Source: Paulinella micropora (lineage: Eukaryota > Cercozoa > Imbricatea > Euglyphida). Taken from it: a stretch of DNA of 64,000 nt. The stretch is taken from the NCBI GenBank assembly GCA_009731375.1, contig BJOX01000327.1, positions 368,241 to 432,240 on the forward strand, in the 5' to 3' direction. The number at the start of each line of letters is the position of its first letter. Position 1 is the first letter of the stretch. The notes under the pieces were generated by a model that was not told the DNA's origin, did not search any database, and saw only the letters and a program-made list of their open reading frames with translations. This document shows positions 1 through 64,000 of this stretch, one piece after another. The position numbers were made by a program, and so were the translations under genes.

Positions 1-1266
1 AGGGCCGGCCCCCCCCCCCCCCCCCCCCCTCTGCACCACTCGCTCCTGTCCCCCCCCCAATTCACCCCGTGCATGGAACTGTGCAGATATCCTTTGACAC
101 TTATGGCGGACAAAGTAAAAAAAAAAAACAGGAGGTCGGTCGCGCATACAACCAGAGCACGGAGAGGCCAAAGAGGCGTAGGTGCAGTGTTTGCCTGTAC
201 GCTTTTTCTGAGAGGAGGGTGTCCATGACGAGTTATTATTGCGCCTCCTATGGCCAGGATATGCCACTGTGCAGCGGCCAAGGTCGCACATGTCACGCCT
301 GGCACAAGCAATACGGAAAACCAGTAAAATAAAAACAGCGTCGGTGATTTTGGGTACTTTCAAATCGTTTAAGCGCCGATGACCACGGTGACCTGGTATC
401 AGGGGTAAACATGACTTTGGGGCGGGGGCACTCTGATAGTAAGAAATGCGCCTTTTCACTTATGTAAATAAATTTTTCTTACTTTGGGTGACAGGAAAAC
501 AAAGTTTAATAATAATATTAATAAAATTTTATGGTTCTATTATTTTTTTCTGAACCGGAAGATTATTAATAATTATGGATACCACATGTTATCCATGCAC
601 ATACACATAGACACGACATTGAGGTGACTGGCACGATGACTGTTTAAAATACACACACACACATATATATATATTAATATTATTCAATGATTATTATAAT
701 AATATTATTAATAACACTCACTTCATTTCAAGTTCTCTTTTTGTTTTGTATCTCAGCTCTTGACACTACTCCGACCATTCTATTGAATAAGGTCAAGTTC
801 CTCTTACGCTTCCAATTTTTACGCACTTTTATTAATAATAATACAATGCTTGCCACTTGTAGGAATCAGTGGGACTCTTTGAAGCGTAAGACCCATATGC
901 CACTTATTCAGGTAATACTATTGGCAAGTATTTTCTTATTACAAGTATTTGCGTAAATAATTATATCCAAGTTTCTACTGCTAGTGAACCGAGTGAGTGG
1001 GCCTGCCAACCAATGATCGGAGGGCCGAGGTGGGCTTCTGAATCTCCCCCGGACCCTGTATTATCCCACTGCCCTTGAGCTGCCGGCGTTGCTAAATGAA
1101 CACCTGCAGCTTATTCTGAGCTTTCTTTACGCAAGTACTCTTATTAATATATATTAGAGAATACTGACTGGAGCGCAACTCGTAGACTCCCGATGAGTGG
1201 ATTTTCAGGCCATGCCTTCATAATCGCCACGCCGATAGACAACTCAAGTTCGGTTGAAGTGGTCGA

Positions 1267-1317
<51 letters not shown>

Positions 1318-1454
1318 NNNNNNNNNNCTTGAAACGTTAAAGTCAGTGCGTGCCATTGGACTCTGAGTGTTCCAGCAATGCGGAAATGACTCCGACATGA
1401 ATGTGTCTATTGTGGAAAGTTGCCAATATACACTGTGAAACGGAATGGTATTAA

Positions 1455-1524
<70 letters not shown>

Positions 1525-2016
1525 TACTTCCTCTAAGGCATACTGATGTAGCTGATGGCACGATCTGTTTCCGGACATGAGCCTCCATGCCCTTGTTCGA
1601 GGTGCTCCATCCCCACCTAGTCAGTCTCTCGACTGATTATAGGGGCCACCGATGGAGCTCCTGAGGGCAAGACTACACTAAGCCGAGGTTATTCCGCAGT
1701 CCCAACAACCTCTTGCAAAACGTTGCCGCATGTGCAAGTGCGTACACCAAGCATGGTTGCTAGAACTACCTCAAAACCCCACCCATAACAATTTGGTATC
1801 CGCTGGGTCCACGGGCTATCAACCGGCATAGCGGAGTTTAAGATCTTCGACAGGCGCCCAACGACCCTCCTCCCCAGCATCATCCACCAAATGGTTTTGA
1901 GTTGGCATCACAGTTTAACGCCGTAAGGCCATTGGGCTGGAGCTCTGATAAACAAGCGTGACTAAAGTTTTTATCATGAGTTGTTACCCTCAAATACATC
2001 ACAGTCAACACTCCGA

Positions 2017-2077
<61 letters not shown>

Positions 2078-3612
2078 TAATGGGAATCAAGTCTGAGACA
2101 GAGTTCTACGGGAGTCATAGATAGATAGATAGATAAATGGATAGATATATAGATAGATAGATAGATAGATAGATAAATATACATATATATAATATATATA
2201 TATATATTTATATATATATATATATAGATAGATAGATAGATAGATGGATAGATGGATAGATAGATAGATAGATAGATAGGCTCGGATAGATAGATGGATA
2301 GATAGATAGATAGATAGATATACCATTTTATACGGATCCACTAAGATGTGAAAGTAGAAAATTAATGTACTTTTGCATGTGTTCACGTAGAGATTATGAA
2401 ACGCGCGTAGATGTGATTAATAAAAAGGACAAAATGAAGAATTAACCAAAGAGAACAGATCAGGAGAAAACAAAAGGGGGAACGGACATAATAGAAAAAG
2501 CCAACAAATGCAAAAATTAAAGGGGACGATGAATATGAAATGGAATGGTCGAAAACAAAAATCAAATGATGAAAGACGAATAGAAATGAAAAATGAAACG
2601 GAAAATGAAAGGGAAAATCAAATAGAAAATGAAATGGAAAATGAAAGAGGAATACAGATGAAGGTGCAGGTGCTACTTCCCCACTGTGCGTAGAATCATG
2701 TCGTACGCTACATACAACCTTGATTGAGGTATACATGCATATATAGACTGTTTATGAATATACACACCATGCACACATATGAATGTATGCAACGCATGTG
2801 TGAATGCATGTGTTTTTTTAGGTTTATGAACATATGTTGTTCACATGTAAACTTACTTGTCTGCTTTAATATGCCTAGACACATATGTATGTATGCGCAT
2901 GCATAAGGTGCATACATACATATATTATGTTTATACATAAATATAATTGTAATATATTAGATTTCATATTTATGCAAATATACTTATATATGCAATATTT
3001 GTACCCTATATTACTCTATTCTTCGACCGTTCCGCAGGCTTGCAGCCATTTTATGTATTCCCGCCCACCCTTTTGCACACACACACACATTGCAAAAACA
3101 CACAAAAAAAAAAGTCTTTGGATGCACCCTTTTGCACACAACTGCACAAGAGCAGAGTGAACTAGCATATCAAAAACACACAAACAAAGAGGTCTTCGGA
3201 TGTATGCATGCCCGCCCATCCTGTGCACACAATGGCACAAGAGGAGAATGAACTAGCACGCCAACTAATATCAAGTCAAAGAACCCTTTGAATGCATTCG
3301 CGTCCACCCTTTTGCACATAACTTGCACATTAGCAGTGCGTCAACAAGGGCTTTTGCACATACTTGCACATGAGCAGTGCGTCAACAAGGGCTTCAAGCG
3401 CTCGCCTCTCAGACAAGTCTGGTTTGTTGCGGCTGGGCCAGCGGTTAGTTCGAAAGAAGCAATGAGGAAACAAAAACATAACACACGATAGCAAGCGTTA
3501 GGCAAAAGATATAACGTTCAGTATTGTTGTTGTTGTTGTTGTTGTTGGACTGCAGACCGGGCAGGTAGGTGCAGGTTGTGGCGACTGGCTTCTTCTCTAG
3601 GCGCAGTTTGAG

Positions 3613-3680
<68 letters not shown>

Positions 3681-3692
3681 GTGTGTCTGTGT
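1..3692. other. Non-coding flank downstream of the GTPase gene
   Basis: Contains poly-C (11-29), AT-rich unique sequence (300-960), poly-A next to a gap (1267-1327), AAT arrays (about 1457-1523 and 2020-2076), GATA/TATA tracts (2117-2322), a degenerate GAAAAT minisatellite (about 2525-2660), AT-rich CATA stretches (2700-3010) and diverged tandem repeats of about 80 bases around 'ttttgcacac...gcacaagagcag' (3045-3400). The unique stretches 960-1140 and 1560-2010 could be a retrotransposon 3' end since an AAT array follows, but no coding evidence was found. Confidence 0.6.
3525..3676. repeat. TTG and GA microsatellites with a degenerate copy of exon 40
   Basis: A (TTG)n tract and a long (GA)n tract flank about 60 unique bases (3545-3605). 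Read on the minus strand these give KLRLEKKPVATT, matching KLCLAEELVAKI of the last exon but diverged and lacking the stop. This is a tandem echo of the end of the gene. Confidence 0.6.
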
Positions 3693-41288
<37,596 letters not shown>

Positions 41289-41740
41289 GTCGTTTGCTTT
41301 CGTGTACTTGCACACAACACCGTCACGCAAGGCAGTGACAACACTCATGCCGCTCCACACTCAAACAAGACTACCCCGACCCCCATGAACTTTGGTTGTG
41401 GTGGAGGCTTCTTGATATGGTGGTTGTCGTCGTCGTCGTTGTTGTTGTTGTCGTTGTTGTTGTTGTTGCTGCTGCTGCTGTTGTTGCTGTTGTTGTTCAA
41501 TTTAATTACTATATTAAATCAAAATGACAAGATTGAGTGTGGCTTTCGGCCTAGCAAATAACTGCCACTTTGATCCCGGCCGTCGGGACACCAGAGGTTT
41601 GTCCATTGTACTGTAGAACTCTAAGTTGTTGTTGTTGTTGTGTTGTTGTTGTTGTTGTTGTTCAAGTGTTGTTGTAAATTTAATTACAGTAAACCAATGA
41701 CATGATGGTGCATGGATAACGGCCTTCAAACCCACTTAAG

Positions 41741-41776
<36 letters not shown>

Positions 41777-42940
41777 TTGTTGTTGTTGTAGTTGTTGTCA
41801 TTGTTGTTGTTGTTGTTGTCGCTGTTGTTGTTGTTGTTGTTTCTTGTTGCTGTAACAAAATCCTGTTGCTGTAGTTGCGATTGCGCGGATACTGATACTG
41901 GTATTTTTGTCACCGTTGTCAGACTGGTTGTCTGTGGGCTCGTGCGGTGCTGCTTTTTGTACTGTAAAGCTACTGCTGTGTGAGAGTTGTTACTGGCCCT
42001 TTTTGCATTCTTATTCGTGAGAGATCTCGTGAGGTTTTTACCATCACTGCAACGAAATTCCGCACAAGGTTGGCAGGTGATAGACTTCACAAAATATGGT
42101 GAGAGTAAAATCCTACATGCCTAGTATTTCCGTTTTTCTTCTTTTTTTTCGCTTTTTTTTTTTTTTTTTTTTTTTTTTTGTTTGGNNNNNNNNNNCAAAA
42201 TATGGTGAGAGTAAAATCCTACATGCCTAGTATTTCCGTTTTTCTTCTTTTTTTTCGCTTTTTTTTTTTTTTTTTTTTTTCTCTTGGTTGGAGCATAAGA
42301 CTGAAAAACGCTTTCTTGAAACCGCTGTAGACTCGCTGAGTATCGCTGTTTCCTACGCGAGTCTTACCCGATGAAATCTACTTAATCTTATATCCTACGA
42401 CTGCCGGTATCGATTTTTGCCTTCAGAACACTAGTCGCAAGAAGGAAAACTCTACATGCTAACCTCTGTTGCGTCCGCAAAACCAGGCTCTGGCGTGTAC
42501 CCCCTGTGTGGGTGTGAAAAAGTTCCGTGCTATTGTGCTGGTGCACCACTCCAGGCCAGGGATTTCTTGTAGATTTTTTTTTTCCCACATGTCACAGGAT
42601 GGGTTCACTTGCTTTCTACTTCCTTTCCATGCTCGACCTCTTCATTCGTATGCGTTCTTCCACGTGGAATGGCTGCGTGCTTGCTTGCTTGCTTGCTTGA
42701 AAAAAGCGAAACCTTCAAAAGAAAGCAGAGAGAGAAAGGAGAACCCACCCTTTTCGTGACACCTTTTGAGGTGTAGGACTGAATGAAATAGATCAAAACT
42801 GTGAAAGACCCCTCGTCGCCATTACAATCTGTGCCTCACGGCAAAGAAATGATCCAGCACGACTTCAACACTGTATTGTTTGTGGCTTTGATTGTTTGTT
42901 TAGGTTTAGTAATAAGTAATTCCTGCACAAGACTTGTCAA
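41289..42940. other. Spacer between two head-to-head genes
   Basis: Probably holds both promoters. It contains (TTG)n arrays (41430-41495, 41620-41660, 41740-41850), a duplicated AT-rich phrase (aatttaatta) beside them, poly-T next to a 10-base gap, and about 750 bases of unique sequence with no gene seen. I could not identify a TATA box or initiator with confidence. Confidence 0.5.
42090..42288. repeat. Same 75-90-base sequence on both sides of a 10-base gap
   Basis: 'caaaatatggtgagagtaaaatcctac...' through the poly-T occurs at about 42091-42180 and again from 42196. The second copy begins immediately after the gap, which suggests an unmerged contig overlap. Confidence 0.8.
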
Positions 42941-57963
<15,023 letters not shown>

Positions 57964-60900
57964 TAGTATGACCATTCCTAGCAAATATTTGTGTGTTATC
58001 AATCGTTGCTGTTGTTCCGGTGGTGGTGGTTGCTATACATCTTGCGACGGCTTTTTCACCATACTTCGCTATGTGCCGCTCAACTTGGAAAGAAGTTGTG
58101 TGTATTAATTGTAACTTTGTGCAACTCATAAGTGTTGATGTACAAATAAGGAAGGCGTGCATTTACACTTGGTGTACATGTTTACGTGTGTGCAGGCATG
58201 GCTCGTGACGGTCACCGAGTGGTTTCTGTAAACGAAGTGCGTTCGAGATCCTGGGACGGGGATAATCTGGACGTAGTCTAAGCTCGCTGCTTCATGGAGC
58301 AAGTTCAAGACTAGCTCAAAGGAATAATATGTTCCTAGGCGCCTTGAAGCCTGGAGAAAGGCAACTTGGGTCTTAACTGGCGCTTCTCACAAATAGATTG
58401 ACAGCGGCTTGTTACTCATATTTCGTACCGAGAATTCCATGTAAATTACACATACATGCTGTAATTCATGCATAGCCAAATGCTTTGACAAATGCAAAGT
58501 GTGAACAATTAGGTGTAAATAATCCAAATATTTTATAATATATAAGTATTATGGTATATTTCATGATTGTGCTTTCTAAACATAGTCGCCTCTTAGCTAT
58601 TTATTTCATCTACTGTATTTCATTTGTGAATGTATTAGCGCCAGTGTCAAGTATGCAACATTATATCCTGTTTAATATTTCTAAACTTATCCAACTTCGA
58701 ACCGTTGTAATGTTCTCAGTTTACATAGCAATATACTCAAAAAATGTAATATTCTCAGTTTACATAGCAATAAGCTCAAAAAATAAGTCAAATAAACAGT
58801 GTTGGGCAAGCCGAGTCTTTGCTGTTGCAAAACGCTCAGAATTCTTCCGAGCGTTGTCAAAATGTTTAAGCGTAATAAAATTTTCTATCATTGCTGTCAT
58901 TTCCGCCTCTGTTTCTCCGTTTCTTTCAATCGCTTGTAGACAGCCTGTTCGGGTAGGAGGTCGCTTGGGCCAGGGTGGACGGGCGAAAGTCGTAGCCATA
59001 AACTTACTGACTAAGTATTCAAATTGGTCCTTATGCACGTGTTTGATTAATACGTCCGCTACTAGTATTTGCTTTTTAGTGCCTACCTTTACAAACCGTC
59101 TTGATCTCTTTGTCACGCGCTATCCCGACAGTGGTCAACGGAAGCGTCTGGATCACTACATAAATGACCTCTTGACCTCGCACGCATCGGCAAAACCACA
59201 TGCGTCTTGGACTCAGAGTCCGCGTGTAACTGCAAGGGTGTGGCCCACCTCGCGTGGGTAAAATACCATGGCTTCATCGTCCGGTCACCGTGCCCCCCCG
59301 TGGAGCCGCGTTCATCAGTCGGCATTGACGGGAATCTTACTGACGGCATCGAACTTTTTGCATCGGCCAACCCGACGTCACCACTTCATGCGATCACTAT
59401 TTACGTGTCAACTCATCTTCCCGATGGCATGAACCTACTCTTCGCCAACGAAGTGGCGGCACAGATCAACTTGTCTATCGGCCGATGACGCCCAGAGAAT
59501 CAAGCCGACTGACTAAATGCCTTTGAAGCCCAAGGCGAAGCAGATCGTCTACGAAACGGAGTTCCATCTCTTCGACACACCGCTACAGGTGGGCGATCGA
59601 CTACTGGCTACTAAGTAATTTTCAAACGAAAATTCGCAAATTTTCGCTAAGTTCACTCACCATGTTATTAATATGTGGTGTGAATTTCTTTTTCCTTTGA
59701 AAGTCTCTGTCGACACCACCTCATGCAGATTGTACGACTGAGTGATCGGTTTGGCTTCGACCAGTTGACTTAAACTCAATCGGCCACACCGGCAAGAGCG
59801 GGACTTGGTTACACTTGAAGGTCGGAGCCGGGACCGGCCAGGAGTCAACGCAGTTGATTGCTTCGCATGGATCGCACCCCGATCATCATGGCGACCTCAT
59901 GAATTTTTCGGCAGTTCGCAGGGGCCGCATCGGAGTCATTTCATTATCGAAGTCCCATTCTATTTTGAGTAATCGTATTTTATTTAATAACCAAATGCTT
60001 ACTATGATTCAGAAATCGTGAAAGATCAAAGGACCGATCGTTCGACCCTCGCTCCTTTTCTTGCTAGTCGGAAGATAATCGTTTGCCTTTTGTGAGAAAC
60101 ATATTGTATGTTGCTGTGCACGCTTCCAAGAAGCGGTTTCAGTGGTATTCCACCACAGTCTGAGATAAACTGGCAATCGTATGCCGCCATTGCCAGGTGA
60201 CCGTAATTGCCTAGTAATTGGGACTAGTCTGAGGCAGTATATAAGGAATTTGCGACTAGTCTGAGGCTATTGCTACCGTAACGCGAGCAGACTATAAATC
60301 TGAGTCAGTATTAATAGTATAAGGAATTTGGCCGGGTCGAGTTGGCCAGGCCCGGCTGGCATGAACTTTGAAGGAGTTATCACGTTTGTAAGTACGCCCG
60401 GCGCCGTAATAATTCAAGTGTTACCAACCGTGAGCAGTGACATGGCGGACTCGGACCGTAGGCTGAGATGTATTAATACCGATTTAATCGGTCAGTTTAC
60501 GATCGAGACGCTCATGATGAGCGGCGAGTAGAGTAACTCTGGATTTTCAACTATTTGTGAAATTTTACTTGCACGGTCGCGTGTTGCCCCGATTTATTTT
60601 ATTAATATTAATATGTTAAGTCGTAATCGATTCACTCTATCTACTAATAACTTCAATAGTAGTATGATCGAGCGTTCAACACTATTGACATTGACCTAAG
60701 GCCCGGGGAGCGTTGACATATGTAGTTAGCTGCCCATCAAAAGTCTAATAAGTCATGACCGCGAAGTTTTCACTTAATTTCAATGTACGATTTAATTATT
60801 TAAGCCAGTGACTACTTTGAATATTACATAAAAGAAAATAAATTTAGGTATGATGGTTCCTGCGTAGTAAGCATTCTTGCATCTAACCAGTAACTTTTTA

Positions 60901-61400
60901 CCTACTACGGTCCTCCGGCCCGAATTTTTTGGGGTAAAACTGAGGGGGTTGTCAGCGTGCTTAACGCTAATCCCTTTTTTCAAACCACATTGGGGTTGAG
61001 AGGAGGACCTGCTCCGTTTTTCTGTCTGTTCGCTGTCCACCTCAAGTTGCTTTTTTTTCACTGTTTTTTTGTGCATAGGGGCACCTAACGTTTACTTCTA
61101 ACCATGATGCGTAATTCACGTTCAAGAAACCCAGTAGAAACCAAAATTGGCACCCTGGACCGTAGGCTGGGGAAAATACGATGACCCTTTCTGTGAAGGG
61201 TTGATCATTCCTGGTGACCGTCTGGCAAGGCCTAGCAAAATTCCGAAGACATTGTAAACGCGATCGAGATAGCAGTAAAAGAAAAGGGAAAGCAGCCGAC
61301 CCTTGCGCGGCTTGCAATGGCTCACCTGAAAGTGCAGCTGAGAAAGACTTTGCAACGAGACAAGCTCAGAGTCTAAAAAAGTGTTACTAGTTTAACTCAT
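57964..61400. other. Non-coding or degenerate flank downstream of the receptor gene
   Basis: Holds the receptor 3' UTR, then AT-rich DNA with a 39-base direct repeat (about 58708-58785, 'tgtaat.ttctcagtttacat'). Protein-like frames at 58760-59116 (minus) and 59207-59488 (plus) are open but match nothing I recognise. Near 60190-60330 'ataaggaatttg' and 'cgactagtctgaggc' recur. No gene is supported. Confidence 0.45.
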
Positions 61401-61469
61401 CTAGCCTCGTTACCCCGAGGCAGTGTTAGGCAGTGGCGTAGGGTAGTTTTCGATGCTCTGTTTTCTAAG

Positions 61470-62689
61470 TTGAAAGGGTGGGCACCCTCCGATAAAGCTA
61501 GTTGGTCCATTAGACAGCATTTTCCTGTTCCGTCTAACCTGCCCTCCTTCAAGCAAGCATTAACACCCCCATCTGCTCTTGCACATAGCATAGATATTAC
61601 GCACGACACAGCTCATCGTTTTGGCATCCATATCCTGGATGCAGATGCTTTCGGTAAATTATTACTGGAAGCAGATGCATCCATGGCATTCAGATGGCAC
61701 AAAACACACAAAGCACAACAACTAAGATTCGGAGAAAAGAGAGAACTCACAGAGAGAGAGAGAGAGAGAGAGAGCAACATTTACACGAAAACACCCAGGT
61801 CAGGAGGTCCCCACACACACACAAACATACGACATGGTGTGAAACTTGTCCTCACGCAACATTCAGACAGAAACAGCAGAAGATATTGCACAGGACCAAG
61901 AAGAGGGTGCACAACACACACACTACATTGTGAGGGTAGAGGCAGATGTGGGGTGGAGGGTAGCCAAGTACGTGAGAGAGCATAGCAAACCAGAGAAACA
62001 GGCAGAGAAAGTCATGGTAGTTTGGGAGGGGGCAGTAGGGAGAGAGCTCACAGCAGAGTCGACATTCATGGCAGTGCCTGCCCGCCTTGTGAATGTTTAT
62101 GAAGATGAGCCTGACAAGGCTCCCAAGCCTACGGTGGGCATGGAAACGTGCCCCTTGGGAGTCCGACTCAGATGATGACGAAGAAGAGAAGGACGCTTTC
62201 TCTCTTTATCGTCATCGGATCCTCTTCCCTTTTTCTATGCATATTACACATGCAAAGAAAAAGGGGGGAGGCTTGTCAAAGCGAGAGGTGAGAAGTTTAC
62301 CACAGACAGTGAGACTGAGAGTTTGCGGTGAGGGCGTATGAGAGAGCCTTCAGCCTCGGAGAGCAAGGGGAGCAAATTCACACACACGACACTGCTGCAT
62401 ATTAAGCATAAGTGCATCGAAAATGTGGTTTCAGGGGGAAGAGGCACCAGAACAAGAAGAAGAATCAAGCGATGACGACGAGCCACCTGTGGCTCCTCGT
62501 CTTCGTGTTGAATCTTCTTCTTCTTCTGCTGCTGCTGCTGCTGCACAGCCTGCCTCACCACATCCCCCTCCTTCCCGAGTCCCCTGCCAGCCTCTGCCGC
62601 TCCACCCCAGTCCCCACTCCCCCCCACCGAACCCAACACACCCGAACCACCTAATCACAATAAAGAGTGGTTGTCTCCTCTTGCAGTAA
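61470..62689 (+). pseudogene. Unrecognised coding-like region, probably broken
   Basis: Three plus-strand frames follow each other: 61470-61985 (starts KGWAPSDKASWSIRQHFP, later a GA/CA low-complexity stretch), 61846-62175 (HYIVRVEADVGWRVAKYVRE and VYEDEPDKAP look protein-like), and 62423-62689 (acidic SSDDDEPP, then Ser/Ala/Pro-rich). The composition is less repetitive than the rest of the flank and contains believable protein segments, but no single frame or clear splice pattern links them. It may be one decayed gene, a transposon remnant, or exons of an unresolved gene. No family recognised. Confidence 0.25.
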
Positions 62690-62796
62690 CTTCAAGTTGC
62701 GACACGCTCGCACAGCCCTGCAACACCCCCTGCTCCTTCCTAATGGTAACCACTCCGACTCAGATTAGGAATATACAGTGCGTAATAAACATATAG

Positions 62797-63165
62797 TGTA
62801 GTTGTTATACATACTTACACACTGGCACCAGTTGCTATGTTAATAAAATAATATTACCGGCAGCTTATTCAGCATGTGCGTGTCACTGAACTTTAGCAAG
62901 CTTAAAACCGGTATTGAAACATACTATTCATAGTGCATCATGCGGTCACACATTCGTAAAAAAAAGTCACAGTGCTATTAATCAAAAACAATGCATGTAG
63001 TTGTTATACATACTCACACAACACTTACTATATTTATGAAATAATATTACCAGCAGCTTGTCCAGCATGTGCGTGAACTTTAGCAAGCTTAAAACCGGTA
63101 TTGAAACATAATATTCATAGTGCATCATGCGGTCACACATTCGTAAAAAAAAAGTCACAGTATTA
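62797..63165. repeat. Two direct copies of a sequence of about 175-190 bases
   Basis: Both copies start tgtagttgttatacatact and end with cacattcgt, A-run, gtcacag; the second (62996-63165) has small deletions. They lie between the broken coding region and the zinc-finger frame, so they could be the 3' end of a mobile element. Confidence 0.7.
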
Positions 63166-63256
63166 ATATTATAATAATAACTAATACTGCACGGCCGGAC
63201 GATATTAATAGCAAATATTACTGTATTAATGTAATTCAGAAAGAGAGCACATGAAT

Positions 63257-63937
63257 TTAATGATTTAACTCCTCTAGGATTGCTTCCGGACGCTGCACTA
63301 CAAAGTCCCACGTCTCGCCTGGCTCCCGGCGGTCGTTAGTGCAAGTTTTCTCCATGTGGCGCAACATGCGGCCTTGTTGAATGAATTTCTGACCGCACCA
63401 AGAGCACACAAACTTCTTGTCCCGCACCACCACTCCCTTCTCTACCAGCAGGCGGGCGACGCACTGCTTAGTCATCATCTCCAACAAAAACTGAGTGCGT
63501 CGGCTATTGAAAAAGTTTTGGCCGTTATGATTATTTCTCTGTTCTAAAGACTGACACGAGGCCCAATAAATGGACCTATGCCTACAGAGACACTCTGACG
63601 TATGACAGCAACACCAATGTATGTATGGAGTAATAAAATTGTTCAAATAAGTCGGCACCCGCATAACATCCTGCCACTTCACGTCACGGAGTCCACCCCC
63701 GATGTTAATGTCACGCACAGGCTGTTTCGTTTTCGAGTCTCGTACGATTGCTTCGGGATGATGCGTTTTGATGTTCTTACCTCTAACGTACCATTTCCCC
63801 GTCTCTACCTTGTGGTGCAGGGCTGCGCACTTGTTTCTGTTAAAAGGCGGAAAATCAAGACTGAAAACTCTTGCCATTCCCACGCCTGCTGGTCCGAAAA
63901 GCAAGTGTCTGGGTTGTTTAGAATAAGCCACTGGCAA
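63257..63937 (-). CDS. Unrecognised protein end with a zinc finger, partial at the window edge
   Basis: A 226-codon frame ends at 63257. Near its C-terminus is CSWCGQKFIQQGRMLRHMEK followed by TC, a C2H2/C2HC-like finger (CxxC, then HxxxxC). Elsewhere there are basic patches (WYVRGKNIKTHH) and a Cys/His run (WCCCHTSECLCRHR). The frame is stopped just upstream (TAA near 63966), and another frame (MKIGRWDRIKAFWNAW) is open from the window edge to 63805, so an intron or a frameshift probably joins them. It could be a transposon-encoded protein or a host gene; I cannot name it. Confidence 0.4.
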   Translation of the reverse strand: MPVAYSKQPRHLLFGPAGVGMARVFSLDFPPFNRNKCAALHHKVETGKWYVRGKNIKTHHPEAIVRDSKTKQPVRDINIGGGLRDVKWQDVMRVPTYLNNFITPYIHWCCCHTSECLCRHRSIYWASCQSLEQRNNHNGQNFFNSRRTQFLLEMMTKQCVARLLVEKGVVVRDKKFVCSWCGQKFIQQGRMLRHMEKTCTNDRREPGETWDFVVQRPEAILEELNH

Positions 63938-64000
63938 TGCCAGGCGTTCCAGAAAGCTTTAATTCTATCCCACCTGCCTATCTTCATCAAGGGCGCAAAG

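Noticed and set aside
69-332. Short plus-strand frame near the left end as a gene
   Set aside because: 87 codons, basic and low-complexity, no domain, no clear splice sites and no support from context.
41680-42090. A 136-codon minus-strand frame with poly-Asn
   Set aside because: Mostly (TTG)n read in antisense; the unique part has no recognisable domain and no splice partner.

Overview
This is eukaryotic nuclear DNA, probably from an intron-rich unicellular organism (protist or alga); the lineage cannot be fixed from the sequence alone. The evidence is many short spliceosomal exons with GT-AG borders (one GC-AG), a non-LTR retrotransposon tail, massive tetranucleotide microsatellites (GATA/TATC, TATG/CATA, CCAT) and no operon-like packing. 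No rRNA, tRNA or CRISPR was seen. The window also holds 14 runs of N. The large ones are listed as features; the 10-base ones are at 1318-1327, 13735-13744, 19797-19806, 22152-22161, 37413-37422, 42186-42195 and 53849-53858.

Region 1 (1-3692) is non-coding: AAT, GATA and AT-rich repeats plus some unique sequence. Region 2 (3693-41288) is, in my reading, one minus-strand gene. I could join 40 short exons (36-154 bases, 2,799 coding bases) in a continuous reading frame, with intron phases that match at every junction, giving a model of about 932 residues. The protein has a novel N-terminal half, a P-loop GTPase domain (GETGSGKS and DTPGFGD motifs, each split by an intron), a cysteine-rich probable zinc-binding segment and a helical C-terminus. 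It resembles the large uncharacterised family of GTPase/Cys-rich/coiled-coil proteins common in fish and invertebrates. Its introns are almost pure microsatellite. They contain dozens of truncated copies of the neighbouring exon edges, always arranged as tandem duplication across exon-intron borders would predict. A LINE tail (30312-30869) and foldback elements are also inside introns.

Region 3 (41289-42940) separates two head-to-head genes. Region 4 (42941-57963) is a plus-strand 25-exon gene with almost no microsatellite. All splice phases join, giving about 3,496 residues: a signal peptide, eight PhnD-like (phosphonate-binding type) periplasmic-binding-protein modules each followed by a GCC2/GCC3-type cysteine-rich repeat, then a class C (GABA-B-like) seven-transmembrane domain and a Ser/Thr-rich cytoplasmic tail. 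Modules D to G come from a recent tandem amplification of a unit of about 1.44 kb (two exons, 370 codons, phase-symmetric). This receptor is the most striking system in the window: bacterial-type solute-binding domains, multiplied eightfold, on a G-protein-coupled receptor.

Region 5 (57964-64000) has no confidently recognised gene. It holds degenerate coding-like pieces, a direct repeat at 62797-63165, and the end of a minus-strand reading frame with a C2HC/C2H2-type zinc finger running towards the right edge.
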